Below, piece after piece: positions 33,789 to 42,678 of a stretch of 64,000 bases of DNA. This DNA comes from Parvularcula sp039822105 (GTDB taxonomy: Bacteria; Pseudomonadota; Alphaproteobacteria; Caulobacterales; Parvularculaceae). Every line of letters begins with the position of its first letter. Position 1 is the stretch's first letter. The position numbers were made by a program, and so were the translations under genes. The DNA is taken from NCBI GenBank assembly GCA_039822105.1, contig JBCBMW010000006.1, positions 62,001-126,000 on the forward strand. The letters run 5' to 3'. Below the pieces are notes generated by a model, which was not told the DNA's origin, made no database searches, and worked only from the letters and a program-made list of their open reading frames with translations.

Positions 33789-36731
33789 CTATTCGGCGGC
33801 TTGGCTCTCGATGTCGGGGCGACCGTGGCAGTGCTTATACTTTTTGCCAGAGCCGCAGGGGCAGGGGGCGTTGCGGCTCACCCGGCCCCAGGTCGAGGGG
33901 TCATTGGGGTCGATGGCCTTCGCTTCGCGAGCTGCGCGAAGGGTCGTTGCGCCGGTGGCTCGGCCATAGGTCCGTCCTGGTTCGGCGGGCTGCGGCGCGG
34001 CGTCGTTCTCACCCGTCAGCGGATCGATATGCGTCGCCTTCATCTTCTCTAGGTCGAGCTGGCCCTTCTTCTGAAGCTCAGCGATCAGACGTTTGGCTTC
34101 TTCCACGTCAATCTTAGGTGCTTCTGGCCGGCGGACCTCAACGTGATAGAGCGCGCGGGTCACATCGCGGCGGAGTCCGTCGAGGAGGGTTTGGAAGAGG
34201 GCGAAGGCCTCGGTTTTGAACTCGTTGAGCGGGTCGCGCTGACCGACACCGCGAAGGCCCACGACGGACCGCAGGTGATCAAGCTGCTGCAAGTGTTCGC
34301 GCCAGTTCCGATCGATCGTCTGGAGAAGGATTGCTTTCTCGATCCGCTTGGTCGTGTCTTCGCCAAAATCCGCCGTGCGGGTCGTGTAGTGCTCTTCAAC
34401 GGAAGTCCGGACACGGTCGGTGATCTCTGAATCAGCGACGCCTTCCTCCGCGGCCCAGTCGGCGACGGGCAGGTCGAGGCCGAAGATCTCTTTCACGTCG
34501 GTGTTGAGGCCCTCGATGTCCCATTGCTCCGCATAGCTGCGTTCTGGGATGCGATAGGCAACGACATCCTCGATCAGCGTCTCGCGCATGTCGCCAATGA
34601 TCTCAGCGACGTCCGGGGTATCCATGAACTCGATGCGCTGCTCGAAGACGGCCTTGCGCTGATCGTTCATCACGTCATCATATTTGAGGACGTTTTTCCG
34701 GATATCGAAGTTGCGTTGCTCGATCTTTTTCTGAGCGTTTTCAACGGCCTTCGTGAACCATGGGTGCTCGATCGACTCGTCGGGCTTGATGCCGAAACGG
34801 TTGAGCATCTTCTCCATCCCTGCACCGAAAATCCGCATCAGGTCATCTTCGAGGGAGAGATAAAACTTGGTGGTACCGGGGTCACCCTGACGACCAGAAC
34901 GGCCGCGGAGCTGGTTATCAATCCGGCGGCTTTCGTGCCGCTCAGTGCCCAGAACAAAAAGTCCACCGGCTTCAAGCGCCGTCTCTTTCTGCTCTTTGAT
35001 TTTGGTTTCGATCTCGGCGCGTTTGGCGTTGATCGTGTCCGCATCATCCTCGTCAGAGAGATGCTGAACGATCTCCATGTCGACCGACCCGCCAAGCTGG
35101 ATGTCCGTACCGCGACCAGCCATGTTGGTAGCGATCGTCACAGCGCCAGGGATGCCCGCTGAGGCGACAATCTCGGCTTCTTGCTCGTGGAAGCGAGCGT
35201 TCAGGACGTTATGGGGCACCGGGATCGGTTTGCGCGCCATGGCTTCGATATCCGAGGCCATCGTCGTCAAACGCTCGCGCTCTTCGACCTGTTTGTCCTT
35301 CAGCTCGCCAGCGCGTTTCGTGATATCAGCGGCCACCTCTTTCCAGAACTTCTTATCGCTCAAGAGAGAGGAGAGGTATTCGGACTTTTCAATCGACACC
35401 GTGCCGACAAGAACCGGTTGGCCTTTGAGGTGGCACTCAGCGATCTGGATCGCGATCGCGCGGTACTTTTCGCGCGCGGACATGTAGAGCTCGTCGTCGA
35501 AGTCTTCGCGGGCGATCGGGCGGTTGGTGGGGATTTCAAAGACGGAGAGGTCGTAGATGTCCTGGAACTCGCCTTCCTCCGTAATCGCCGTACCGGTCAT
35601 GCCGGAAAGCTTTTCATAGAGGCGGAAATAGTTCTGGAAGGTGATCGACGCGAGGGTAACGTTCTCTGGCTTGATCTCCGCGCCTTCTTTCGCCTCGACC
35701 GCCTGGTGCAGGCCATCAGACCAGCGGCGTCCGTCCATCATACGGCCGGTGAACTCGTCAATGATCACGACCTTGTTGTCTTTGACGATGTAATCCTTGT
35801 CCCGTGTGAACATTTTGTGGGCACGCAGAGCATTTTGCACATGGTGCACGACGGTGACGTTCTCGGCCTCATAAAGGCTTTCGCCTTTCAAAAGCTCCAT
35901 CTCACGGAGCATGTCTTCGACCCGCTCGTTGCCCTCATCGGTCAGGGTGATGAGCTTTTTCTTCTCGTCGATCTCATAGCAGTCATCGTCGAGCTGCGGC
36001 ATCAGCTTATCGATGGCGACATAGAGGTCAGATTTGTCTTCTGTCGGACCACTGATGATCAGCGGTGTCCGTGCCTCGTCGATCAGGATTGAGTCGACCT
36101 CGTCGATGATGGCGTAGGCGTGGCCACGCTGCACCATCTCTTCCTTCGACTGCTTCATGTTATCGCGCAGATAGTCGAAGCCGAGCTCGTTGTTGGTGCC
36201 GTAAGTGATGTCGCAGGCATAGGCCTCGCGGCGTTGGAGATCGTCCATGCCGCTGGTGATCACGCCCGTCGTCATGCCGAGCTTTTCGTAGACCTTGCCC
36301 ATCCACTCGGCGTCACGTGCTGCGAGGTAGTCGTTGACGGTGACGATGTGGACGCCGTCGCCGGTGAGGGCGTTCAGGAAAGCGGGGAGGGTCGCGACAA
36401 GCGTCTTGCCTTCACCCGTCTTCATCTCGGCGATGTTGCCGCCGTTCATCACCATGCCGCCAACAAACTGCACATCGTAAGGGCGAAGGCCGAGCGCCCG
36501 GTCAGCGGCTTCCCGAACCAGCGCGAAGGCTTCGTCGAGAAGTTGGTCCAGCGTCTCGCCGTCCTGGAAGCGGGACTTCAACTCTTCGGTCTTTGCGACG
36601 ATGCCTTCGTCGCTGAGCGCAGCTATGTCCTCTGCCAGCTCGCCGATTTTTTTGGCGCGCTTGGTCATCGGTTTCAGCCGGCGCTCATTGGCCGAGCCGA
36701 AGAGGCGTTGCGCGAGGGATACTTTAGCCAT
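33789..36731 (-). CDS. secA: Preprotein translocase ATPase SecA
   Basis: SecA drives unfolded preproteins through SecYEG using ATP. The 980-residue protein has Walker A in AEMKTGEGKTLVATLPAFL near residue 104, Walker B IIDEVDSILIDEARTPL near 206, the preprotein cross-linking domain, and NBD2 with ATNMAGRGTDIQLGG and RHESRRIDNQLRGRSGRQGD. The C-terminal zinc motif CPCGSGKKYKHCHG binds SecB or ribosomes. I use the ATG at 36731, since the codon before it is TTG. It is divergent from the PpiC-type isomerase gene, a common alphaproteobacterial neighbour. Confidence 0.98.
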   Translation of the reverse strand: MAKVSLAQRLFGSANERRLKPMTKRAKKIGELAEDIAALSDEGIVAKTEELKSRFQDGETLDQLLDEAFALVREAADRALGLRPYDVQFVGGMVMNGGNIAEMKTGEGKTLVATLPAFLNALTGDGVHIVTVNDYLAARDAEWMGKVYEKLGMTTGVITSGMDDLQRREAYACDITYGTNNELGFDYLRDNMKQSKEEMVQRGHAYAIIDEVDSILIDEARTPLIISGPTEDKSDLYVAIDKLMPQLDDDCYEIDEKKKLITLTDEGNERVEDMLREMELLKGESLYEAENVTVVHHVQNALRAHKMFTRDKDYIVKDNKVVIIDEFTGRMMDGRRWSDGLHQAVEAKEGAEIKPENVTLASITFQNYFRLYEKLSGMTGTAITEEGEFQDIYDLSVFEIPTNRPIAREDFDDELYMSAREKYRAIAIQIAECHLKGQPVLVGTVSIEKSEYLSSLLSDKKFWKEVAADITKRAGELKDKQVEERERLTTMASDIEAMARKPIPVPHNVLNARFHEQEAEIVASAGIPGAVTIATNMAGRGTDIQLGGSVDMEIVQHLSDEDDADTINAKRAEIETKIKEQKETALEAGGLFVLGTERHESRRIDNQLRGRSGRQGDPGTTKFYLSLEDDLMRIFGAGMEKMLNRFGIKPDESIEHPWFTKAVENAQKKIEQRNFDIRKNVLKYDDVMNDQRKAVFEQRIEFMDTPDVAEIIGDMRETLIEDVVAYRIPERSYAEQWDIEGLNTDVKEIFGLDLPVADWAAEEGVADSEITDRVRTSVEEHYTTRTADFGEDTTKRIEKAILLQTIDRNWREHLQQLDHLRSVVGLRGVGQRDPLNEFKTEAFALFQTLLDGLRRDVTRALYHVEVRRPEAPKIDVEEAKRLIAELQKKGQLDLEKMKATHIDPLTGENDAAPQPAEPGRTYGRATGATTLRAAREAKAIDPNDPSTWGRVSRNAPCPCGSGKKYKHCHGRPDIESQAAE

Positions 36732-36906
36732 CAACCTGCCTTTTGAATCTGTTGCCGCCAGCGAGCCGAAGCCGCGCGGCAGACCCTCTTATTATCTCAG
36801 ATGACGAGGGCGCTTCGCAGATAGGTAGGAGCCCCCTTCGGTGTCAAATTTTTGCGTGTTGGCACTGCCTTCGCACAGGAAGATTCGTCAATTCGTTTGT
36901 AAGTCG

Positions 36907-36921
36907 TTAAGGGCTTCTTAA
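36907..36921. promoter_or_regulatory. Perfect CtrA-type box TTAA-N7-TTAA
   Basis: TTAA-GGGCTTC-TTAA, within the larger palindrome GTTAAG-GGCTT-CTTAAC (36906-36922), lies in the 285-bp secA/ppiC intergenic region. In Caulobacter and relatives this is the binding site of the cell-cycle regulator CtrA. Occupancy is inferred from sequence alone. Confidence 0.5.
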
Positions 36922-37016
36922 CTGACTCTCTGAGCTTGCTGGGTGTTATTGTGCAAGGCATTGAAAATTATAAGCGTTCTGGTGCCGATGCGGTGCGTGG
37001 GTTTCGTTTCACGGGC

Positions 37017-37961
37017 ATGGTTTTGTCCCGTGCGATGCAAGAACTCCATGGTTCGACCCTTCTTCGCGCGCTTTTTTGTGCCGCTTTGATCACGGCCACG
37101 TCGCTTGAGACGATCCGTCTCGGGGTTGTGCAGCCGCCGCGTACCCTCGCGTCGGTGTCTGAGAACCTTGATCCAGTCGTCGCTTCGATCGGCGATCAGG
37201 TGCTTCGCGTGTCAGATGCCTATGCCCAGGCCGCTTTTACGGGCGCCCCGGCGCAAGATGCTGATGAGCTGCTCGCTTCTGGGACAGTGGACGCGGTGGT
37301 TAACCAGGTCGCGCTCGCCCAGGCTGCGCGCTCGGAAGGCATTGCCGATGCGCTGGAGATCCGCGCGGCGCTGGCGCTGGCTGAACGCCAGATCCTGGCT
37401 GAAGCCTATCTCGATCAAATCACCCGGGCTGCTGTGAACGAGCAGGCGATCCACGACCGTTACAAATCGGAACAGCGCGCGCTGTCAGAACAGGCCGTGA
37501 TGCGCATCTCTCATATCGTGGTGCCGAGCGAGGATGAGGCCGCCAAACTCGCGGCTCAGCTTCCTGCGTCGAGTTTCCCCGTTCTCGCATCACGTCACTC
37601 GATTGATGAGGCCACGGCGTCGCAAGGCGGCCGCATGGGCGAGGTCCGGGCCGCTGATCTTCACCCGATTTTGGCCAAGGCTGTCGACGGCCTGCGGGTC
37701 GGTCAGGCGTCTACGCCAGTGGAAACCGAGCAGGGCTGGCACATCGTGAAACTCGAAGCCAAGCGTGAGCTGCGCCTCGCGCCGCTTGCTGAGCGCCGTG
37801 ACGCGATCGTTGAGGACCTCACGCAAGAAGCCATTGCAGCGGCGCTTGATGACGCCCGTGAAGCGGTTCCGATGCGCATTCGTCCAGCCGAAGCGGTTGT
37901 CGCCGCACTCAGCGAAGACGAGCCTGCTGCGCCGACCCTTGCTCTCGCACGTCCTCAGTAA
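37017..37961 (+). CDS. PpiC/SurA-type peptidyl-prolyl cis-trans isomerase
   Basis: This is a periplasmic parvulin-type chaperone of about 314 residues. An N-terminal hydrophobic anchor or signal (about 14-32) precedes a SurA-like helical N domain (ASIGDQVLRVSDAYAQAAF), then the PpiC domain: RISHIVVPSEDEAAKLAAQL, ASRHSIDEATASQGGRMGEV, and ETEQGWHIVKLE. It probably helps fold or sort exported proteins, fitting its place divergent from secA. An in-frame TTG at 36936 could extend it, but ATG 37017 gives the better signal sequence. The CtrA-type box about 95 bases upstream may tie it to the cell cycle. mutT follows after 10 bases; argJ, often between these two genes in alphaproteobacteria, is missing. 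Confidence 0.85.
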   Translation: MVLSRAMQELHGSTLLRALFCAALITATSLETIRLGVVQPPRTLASVSENLDPVVASIGDQVLRVSDAYAQAAFTGAPAQDADELLASGTVDAVVNQVALAQAARSEGIADALEIRAALALAERQILAEAYLDQITRAAVNEQAIHDRYKSEQRALSEQAVMRISHIVVPSEDEAAKLAAQLPASSFPVLASRHSIDEATASQGGRMGEVRAADLHPILAKAVDGLRVGQASTPVETEQGWHIVKLEAKRELRLAPLAERRDAIVEDLTQEAIAAALDDAREAVPMRIRPAEAVVAALSEDEPAAPTLALARPQ

Positions 37962-37971
37962 GACCATTTCT

Positions 37972-38355
37972 ATGCTGATTGTTTCTGCGTGCGCGCTCAT
38001 CGATCGTGATGGGCGCGTTTTGCTTACGCAGCGCCCTCCTGGCAAAGCGCTCGCCGGGAAGTGGGAGTTTCCCGGCGGCAAAGCAGAGGAAGGCGAGGAA
38101 CCTGGTCACGCGCTCATCCGTGAGCTGAAGGAAGAGCTCGGTGTCGATACCGAAACCAGCTGCCTCGCGCCGCTCGCGTTCAACAGTGAGGGCGATCTTC
38201 TTCTGCTTCTCTATGTCTGCCGGAAGTACAAAGGCATCCCCGCGCCGCTTGAGGGCCAGGAGCTCTCTTGGTCGAAGGCAGAGGATCTTTTCTCCTACGA
38301 CCTGGTGCCCGCCGATCGGCCGCTCGCGGCCGCCGTGCGGGATTTGCTGAGCTAG
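37972..38355 (+). CDS. mutT: MutT-type NUDIX hydrolase (8-oxo-dGTP diphosphatase)
   Basis: MutT hydrolyses 8-oxo-dGTP to the monophosphate and so prevents A:T to C:G transversions. The 127-residue protein has the opening VSACALIDRDGRVLLTQRP and the NUDIX box GKAEEGEEPGHALIRELKEEL (matching G-x5-E-x7-REUxEE) at about 36-56. It starts at ATG 37972, 10 bases after the isomerase gene, and is convergent with a methyltransferase-like gene, overlapping it by 4 bases. Confidence 0.93.
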   Translation: MLIVSACALIDRDGRVLLTQRPPGKALAGKWEFPGGKAEEGEEPGHALIRELKEELGVDTETSCLAPLAFNSEGDLLLLLYVCRKYKGIPAPLEGQELSWSKAEDLFSYDLVPADRPLAAAVRDLLS

Positions 38356-39221
38356 GCTTCGCCAGCCTTTTTGACTGCATCCGCGAGAGACGCGGTGGCG
38401 CTGCCGGGCTTTAACGGTTTCGGTTGGCTGGGGTGCGGGGTCCAGCCTGTCATGATCAGCATCTCGAACACTGTGTCTTGGCCTTCCAGCGCGTTGACGA
38501 CTTCGGCGAGGACATCCCGGCGCAGCGCGGTGCGGCTGCCTTTGACCATGCTCGCGGTCTCGCCCATGCCCCGGAGGTCTTGGAAGAGGCGGAGAGGGTT
38601 CGCATACTGAACAGTGATCGGCTGGGTGTCGACGACCGGCAGGGCAAAGCCAGCGCGTTGCAAGAGCGCGCCCCCGTCTTTGATGGCCACAAAGGGCGGC
38701 ACCCTCGGGCTCAGGCCCCCCGTGATCTTCGCCTCGGCCTGGCGCAGTGCATCACGCAGGCCGCTCAACGTACGCTCGGCCGGAAAGCTCGCAACGAACA
38801 GACCGTCAGGCTCCAGCACCCGGCGGGCCTCCATCAACGCCTTCGGCAGATCATCCTCCGCATGCAGAGACATCAGCGAGACGACGAGATCAAAACTGTT
38901 GTCGGGAAAAGGGAGGGCTGATGCGCGGGCCTCGACGACAGATTTGGCACCGCTCGCGATGAGCTGCCTTGCGCTCTCCCCAGCGATCGTCAGCTCACCA
39001 ACATCTGCGGCGGGGGTGAGCTCAGCTGCCAGAAGCGGCGCGGCGGGACCGTAGAATAGGGCGCGTTCGAACCTTTTCTGCACCGTCTCCAGCCGATCCA
39101 GCGCATCCGCAGCCACCCTCTGGTGCAGAAAGTCATGCTCGGTAAAGTTGCGGGAAGCGCGGTCGAGGCGCATCTTGCGAAGCCCGGGGGAGAAAATCGA
39201 TGGCGGTGCAGTGTCAGGCAT
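38352..39221 (-). CDS. NDUFAF5/BioC-like methyltransferase-fold protein without the SAM glycine loop
   Basis: The 289-residue protein matches the alphaproteobacterial NDUFAF5/BioC-like group in its C-terminal two thirds: ALPFPDNSFDLVVSLMSLHA, DLPKALMEARRVLEPDGLF, the GLSPRVPPF block, and ALLQRAGFALPVVD. The region where motif I (a VLDLGxGxG loop) should lie reads ADVGELTIAGESARQL near residues 74-89, with no glycine-rich SAM loop. It may have lost SAM binding or use it differently. I start it at ATG 39221 (MPDTAPP), because the longer frame to 39323 runs into comF. The relatives hydroxylate or methylate respiratory complex I subunits or malonyl-ACP; the function here is open. Confidence 0.75.
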   Translation of the reverse strand: MPDTAPPSIFSPGLRKMRLDRASRNFTEHDFLHQRVAADALDRLETVQKRFERALFYGPAAPLLAAELTPAADVGELTIAGESARQLIASGAKSVVEARASALPFPDNSFDLVVSLMSLHAEDDLPKALMEARRVLEPDGLFVASFPAERTLSGLRDALRQAEAKITGGLSPRVPPFVAIKDGGALLQRAGFALPVVDTQPITVQYANPLRLFQDLRGMGETASMVKGSRTALRRDVLAEVVNALEGQDTVFEMLIMTGWTPHPSQPKPLKPGSATASLADAVKKAGEA

Positions 39222-40035
39222 AACGTCCCCCACATGGCGGATAACCAGGCCTCGCCCAAGTCCCGCTTCCCGCTGGGCCCTGCCGCTTGGGCGCCTTCTG
39301 TTCCCGCCGACCTGTCCGATCACGCGGCAACCGGTGCTGCAGCCTGGTGCCTTGTCGCCAGAGGGTTGGCAGCAGCTTCAGTTTGTCACGCCGCCCAATT
39401 GCACCCTTTGCGGCGTCCCGTTTGAACACGAGGTCGGCGTACCGATCTGCGCCTCCTGCGCGGCGCCGAAGGGCTATGACAGACAGCTCTGCGGACCTGG
39501 GCTGCTCGATCGGGTGAGGAGCGCGCTCACTTATGACCAGCTGTCGGCAGAGCTGATCTTGCAGCTCAAATACGGCGATCGCCACGACCTCGCGCCGATT
39601 TTGGGGGGGCTGATGCTGCCGTCCCTCGCGGCGCTGGAGCCGCCAAGCAACGCCGTGCTGCATCCGGTGCCGCTGCACGCCAAACGGCTGCGGACCCGGC
39701 GGTTCAACCAGGCGGCGCTCTTGGCCCAAGCCCTGTCCGAGCGATCAGGCATGCCGCTTCGGCTCGATCTTTTGAGGCGCATCAAGTCGACACCGCAGCA
39801 GCGGGGCCTTGGCTTTGCCGGGCGTCGCCGCAACCTCTCAGGCGCCTTCGCCGCTGATCCTCAGGCCAAAGGCCAGGCGGTTGTTCTCGTCGATGATGTT
39901 CTGACCAGCGGCGCCACGCTGATCTCCGCCGCCAAGGCTTTGCGCAAAGCGGGCGTCAGCTTTGTGGGCGCTGTCACGGTCGCAAGGGTTTTCGAAACGG
40001 CCAAAGACCCCCAAGTTCTGCTGCCAGAAGTCTAG
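39211..40035 (+). CDS. comF: ComF-family phosphoribosyltransferase-like protein
   Basis: ComF proteins join an N-terminal zinc-ribbon-like Cys cluster to a PRTase domain and help DNA uptake or repair; their exact reaction is unclear. The 274-residue protein has Cys pairs CTLC and CASC near 61-86, RVRSALTYDQLSAELILQLKYG, and the PRPP loop VVLVDDVLTSGATL near 222-235. The start is uncertain; I propose GTG 39211, which overlaps the divergent methyltransferase gene start by 11 bases. It leads a run with grxC, a nitrilase-family gene and a DUF1178 gene. Confidence 0.85.
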   Translation: MSGITSPTWRITRPRPSPASRWALPLGRLLFPPTCPITRQPVLQPGALSPEGWQQLQFVTPPNCTLCGVPFEHEVGVPICASCAAPKGYDRQLCGPGLLDRVRSALTYDQLSAELILQLKYGDRHDLAPILGGLMLPSLAALEPPSNAVLHPVPLHAKRLRTRRFNQAALLAQALSERSGMPLRLDLLRRIKSTPQQRGLGFAGRRRNLSGAFAADPQAKGQAVVLVDDVLTSGATLISAAKALRKAGVSFVGAVTVARVFETAKDPQVLLPEV

Positions 40036-40047
40036 AGGAACCCAGCC

Positions 40048-40305
40048 ATGGCCAAGGTCACGGTCTACACCAAGGTGATGTGCCCCTATTGCGTGCGCGC
40101 ACTCCACCTTTTGAAGAAGAAGGGCGCAGAGGTCGAAGAGATCCCTGCCGCCTTCGACAAAGAGAAGAAGAAGGAAATGGTCGACCGCTCTGGCGGCCGC
40201 ATGACCTTCCCGCAGATCTTTATTGGCGACACCCATGTGGGCGGCTCTGACGACCTCGCGGCGCTGGAGCGCGCGGGCAAGCTCGACGCGATGCTGGCGG
40301 CATGA
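40048..40305 (+). CDS. grxC: Glutaredoxin 3
   Basis: This small thiol-disulfide oxidoreductase of 85 residues is reduced by glutathione. It begins VTVYTKVMCPYCVRALHLL, with the dithiol site CPYC at about 11-14. The glutathione-binding TFPQIFIGDTHVGGSDDL is present near 52-69. It follows comF after 12 bases, and its end overlaps the nitrilase-family gene by 4, forming one operon with it. Confidence 0.96.
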   Translation: MAKVTVYTKVMCPYCVRALHLLKKKGAEVEEIPAAFDKEKKKEMVDRSGGRMTFPQIFIGDTHVGGSDDLAALERAGKLDAMLAA

Positions 40306-41135
40306 GCGTGATCCGCGCGGCCTGCGTTCAGCTTCGCACGGGGGTCGATCGTGCTGCCAATCTCGTGGCGGCCGAGAGCTTGATCCGTGAGGCGGCGGCG
40401 GATGGCGCGACACTGATCGTCACACCGGAGATGACGACGCTGCTCGACCGCGAGCGGCCTCGGTTGCGCGAAAGCCTGGCCCGAACTGATGTCGATGAGG
40501 TGGCGACCTTTTCGGCGCTTTCTGAAGAGCTCGGTGCGACGATCATCATCGGTTCCATGCCTGTACCGGTGGACGGCGAGGACAAGGTCGCAAACACCCA
40601 GTTTGCGTTTAGCGGCGGTGAGCTCCTCGCCACCTATGACAAAATCCATCTCTTTGATGTCGACCTGCCGACCGGCGAGAGCTGGCGGGAGTCGAGCCTT
40701 TACCGCGGCGGTGATGAGGCCGTGCTGATCGAGGCGGAGGGCGCCCATATCGGGCTGTCGATTTGCTATGATCTCCGCTTCCCCCATCTTTATCGCGGCC
40801 TGGCGCAAGAGGGGGCCGAGATCCTGACCATCCCCGCCGCGTTCACCGTCCCCACGGGGAAAGCGCATTGGGAGGTCCTGCTGCGCGCGCGGGCGATTGA
40901 GACCGGGAGCTTTGTCCTCGCAGCAGCCCAAGGCGGCGAGCACGAAGACGGCCGTGTCACCTATGGTCATTCGATGATCATCAGCCCCTGGGGCGAGGTC
41001 CTCGCCGTGAAGGCGGATGACGAACCGGGTGTGATCACGGCGGATCTCGATTTGGAACGCTGCCGTGACATGAGGACCCGTATTCCCTCGCTTGGGCTTG
41101 ATCGTTCCGTCGCTGTGCGTACGTTTACGCAATGA
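40302..41135 (+). CDS. Carbon-nitrogen hydrolase, Nit1/Nit2-like
   Basis: The 277-residue nitrilase-superfamily protein has the catalytic Glu in LIVTPEMTTL, Lys in TYDKIHLFDVDLP, and Cys in GLSICYDLRFPHLYR. This Nit-type subgroup repairs deaminated glutathione or acts as an omega-amidase. The neighbouring glutaredoxin supports a glutathione-related role, but that is inference from context. It overlaps grxC upstream and the DUF1178 gene downstream by 4 bases each. Confidence 0.93.
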   Translation: MSVIRAACVQLRTGVDRAANLVAAESLIREAAADGATLIVTPEMTTLLDRERPRLRESLARTDVDEVATFSALSEELGATIIIGSMPVPVDGEDKVANTQFAFSGGELLATYDKIHLFDVDLPTGESWRESSLYRGGDEAVLIEAEGAHIGLSICYDLRFPHLYRGLAQEGAEILTIPAAFTVPTGKAHWEVLLRARAIETGSFVLAAAQGGEHEDGRVTYGHSMIISPWGEVLAVKADDEPGVITADLDLERCRDMRTRIPSLGLDRSVAVRTFTQ

Positions 41136-41575
41136 TCAAATACGCTCTTCGTTGCGTCGAGGATCACCGGTTTGAAGGCTGGTTCTCATCGAGCGCTGAT
41201 TTCGACCACCAAAAAGAGGAAGGGCTTCTTGAATGCCCCGTGTGCGGAACGCATGAGGTGGAGAAGGCCCTGATGGCGCCCGCCGTCAGGACTGCGCGCC
41301 GTGCCGCCAAGAACGAGGCCATGGAAGTGGTCCGCAAGACCTGGAACGAGGCCGCCCGCAAGGCGCAAGACTATGTCGAGAAGAACTTCGACAATGTCGG
41401 CAAACAGTTCCCTGAAGAGGCTCGCAAGATCCATTACGGCGAAAGCGAAGATCGCCAGATCTACGGCCAAGCCACCGCGGCTGAGGTCAAAGAGCTCAAA
41501 GAAGAAGGCGTCACCGTTGCGCCCGTGCCGCAACCTATCCCAGAGGCCACTGAGGTCAAAAAGAAGCTCAACTGA
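41132..41575 (+). CDS. DUF1178 family protein
   Basis: The 147-residue protein has the DUF1178 start MIKYALRCVEDHRFEGWF and the Cys pair ECPVCGTHEVEKALMAP near 31-47, which may bind zinc. A Lys/Arg-rich helix and the block EEARKIHYGESEDRQIYGQA follow. The family is common downstream of the Nit/Grx gene pair in alphaproteobacteria and is functionally uncharacterised. It ends the comF-grxC-nit run. Confidence 0.9.
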   Translation: MIKYALRCVEDHRFEGWFSSSADFDHQKEEGLLECPVCGTHEVEKALMAPAVRTARRAAKNEAMEVVRKTWNEAARKAQDYVEKNFDNVGKQFPEEARKIHYGESEDRQIYGQATAAEVKELKEEGVTVAPVPQPIPEATEVKKKLN

Positions 41576-41706
41576 TCAGTGCACGCCGCCCCAGGACCGG
41601 AGCCCGGTACTGGGTTTGAAGCTTGAGGCCGCGCCAAAAGCATGATCTGCTATCGGCCCCGGGCGGGGAGGCTACCTTTGCCCAATAGATACGTTGGTCG
41701 CTTTCT

Positions 41707-42678
41707 ATGGCACGGGTCTTTGCATCACTGACAATCGCCGCAATGGCCACGTTCGGACTGACGAGCTGTGGCGGTGACGACCATCCGCATACGGCACCGC
41801 TTGAGGTGGTGTGGATGCCTGAGATCTCGAAGCCGTCCTACCCAAGCGGTGACGGCCCTCGCGTTCTCGTGGATGCGGCGCACGGAAATTGGCACACTGT
41901 CGATTTTCGCTTTAAGAGCTACGCTGATCTTGTGCGTGCCGATGGGTATCGGGTCGGGGGCTCTGCCGATCCTGTTACCGAGGACGTCCTGGACGGCGCC
42001 GATGTTTTCGTGATCGCCAATGCGGTGCTTGGGGGCGAAGACTCAGTATGGGTCCTGCCGACGCCGCCGGCGCTCACCTCGGAGGAGGTGGCAATCATTG
42101 AGCGCTGGGTGCGTGAGGGCGGGTCACTCCTTCTGATTGCTGATCATATGCCGTTTCCGGCGTCGGTCGATGAGCTGGCCACGGCCTTCGGGTTGACGTT
42201 TCACAACGGTTATGCGCGCCCTGGCTATGATCAGTCGGGGCTCCTCGTCCTTAGCGGCGACAACGGTCTTCTGACGCCTGAGGCGCTGGCGCTGGGCAAC
42301 GACGATCAGCCTGTCCGTGAGATCAGAAGCTATATGGGGCAAGCCTTCGCTATACCTGAAGGCGCAGTGCCTTTGATGCGGATGCCAGACGATTGGCGTC
42401 TTTATCTGCCGTCAGATGCATTTGTTCCTATGGATGAGATGACTCCAAGCATTTCGGTCCGTGGTCTTTATCAGGGTGCGTTGCTCGAGCACGGCCAAGG
42501 CCGTGTTGCCGTTTTTGGTGAGGCCGCAATGTTCACGGCTCAGGCTTTTGAAAGACCAAACGGGGACGTCGTGCGTGTTGGGCTGAATGATCCGGATGCG
42601 CCAGACAATGCGGCATTTGTCCTTCACGTGATGGCTTGGCTCACAGAAAGCTCAGAATCATCCAGCGCAGCTGAGTGA
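41707..42678 (+). CDS. DUF4350-containing putative lipoprotein
   Basis: The 323-residue protein has a lipoprotein-type signal (MARVFASLTIAAMATFGLTSC, lipobox LTSC). A DUF4350-like domain follows: VLVDAAHGNWHTVDFRF, DGADVFVIANAVLGG, and IERWVREGGSLLLIADHMPF. This is the flavodoxin-like, glutamine-amidotransferase-like pattern of that family. It is presumably an envelope protein of unknown function. It overlaps the end of the convergent winged-helix/TPR gene by 21 bases. Confidence 0.75.
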   Translation: MARVFASLTIAAMATFGLTSCGGDDHPHTAPLEVVWMPEISKPSYPSGDGPRVLVDAAHGNWHTVDFRFKSYADLVRADGYRVGGSADPVTEDVLDGADVFVIANAVLGGEDSVWVLPTPPALTSEEVAIIERWVREGGSLLLIADHMPFPASVDELATAFGLTFHNGYARPGYDQSGLLVLSGDNGLLTPEALALGNDDQPVREIRSYMGQAFAIPEGAVPLMRMPDDWRLYLPSDAFVPMDEMTPSISVRGLYQGALLEHGQGRVAVFGEAAMFTAQAFERPNGDVVRVGLNDPDAPDNAAFVLHVMAWLTESSESSSAAE

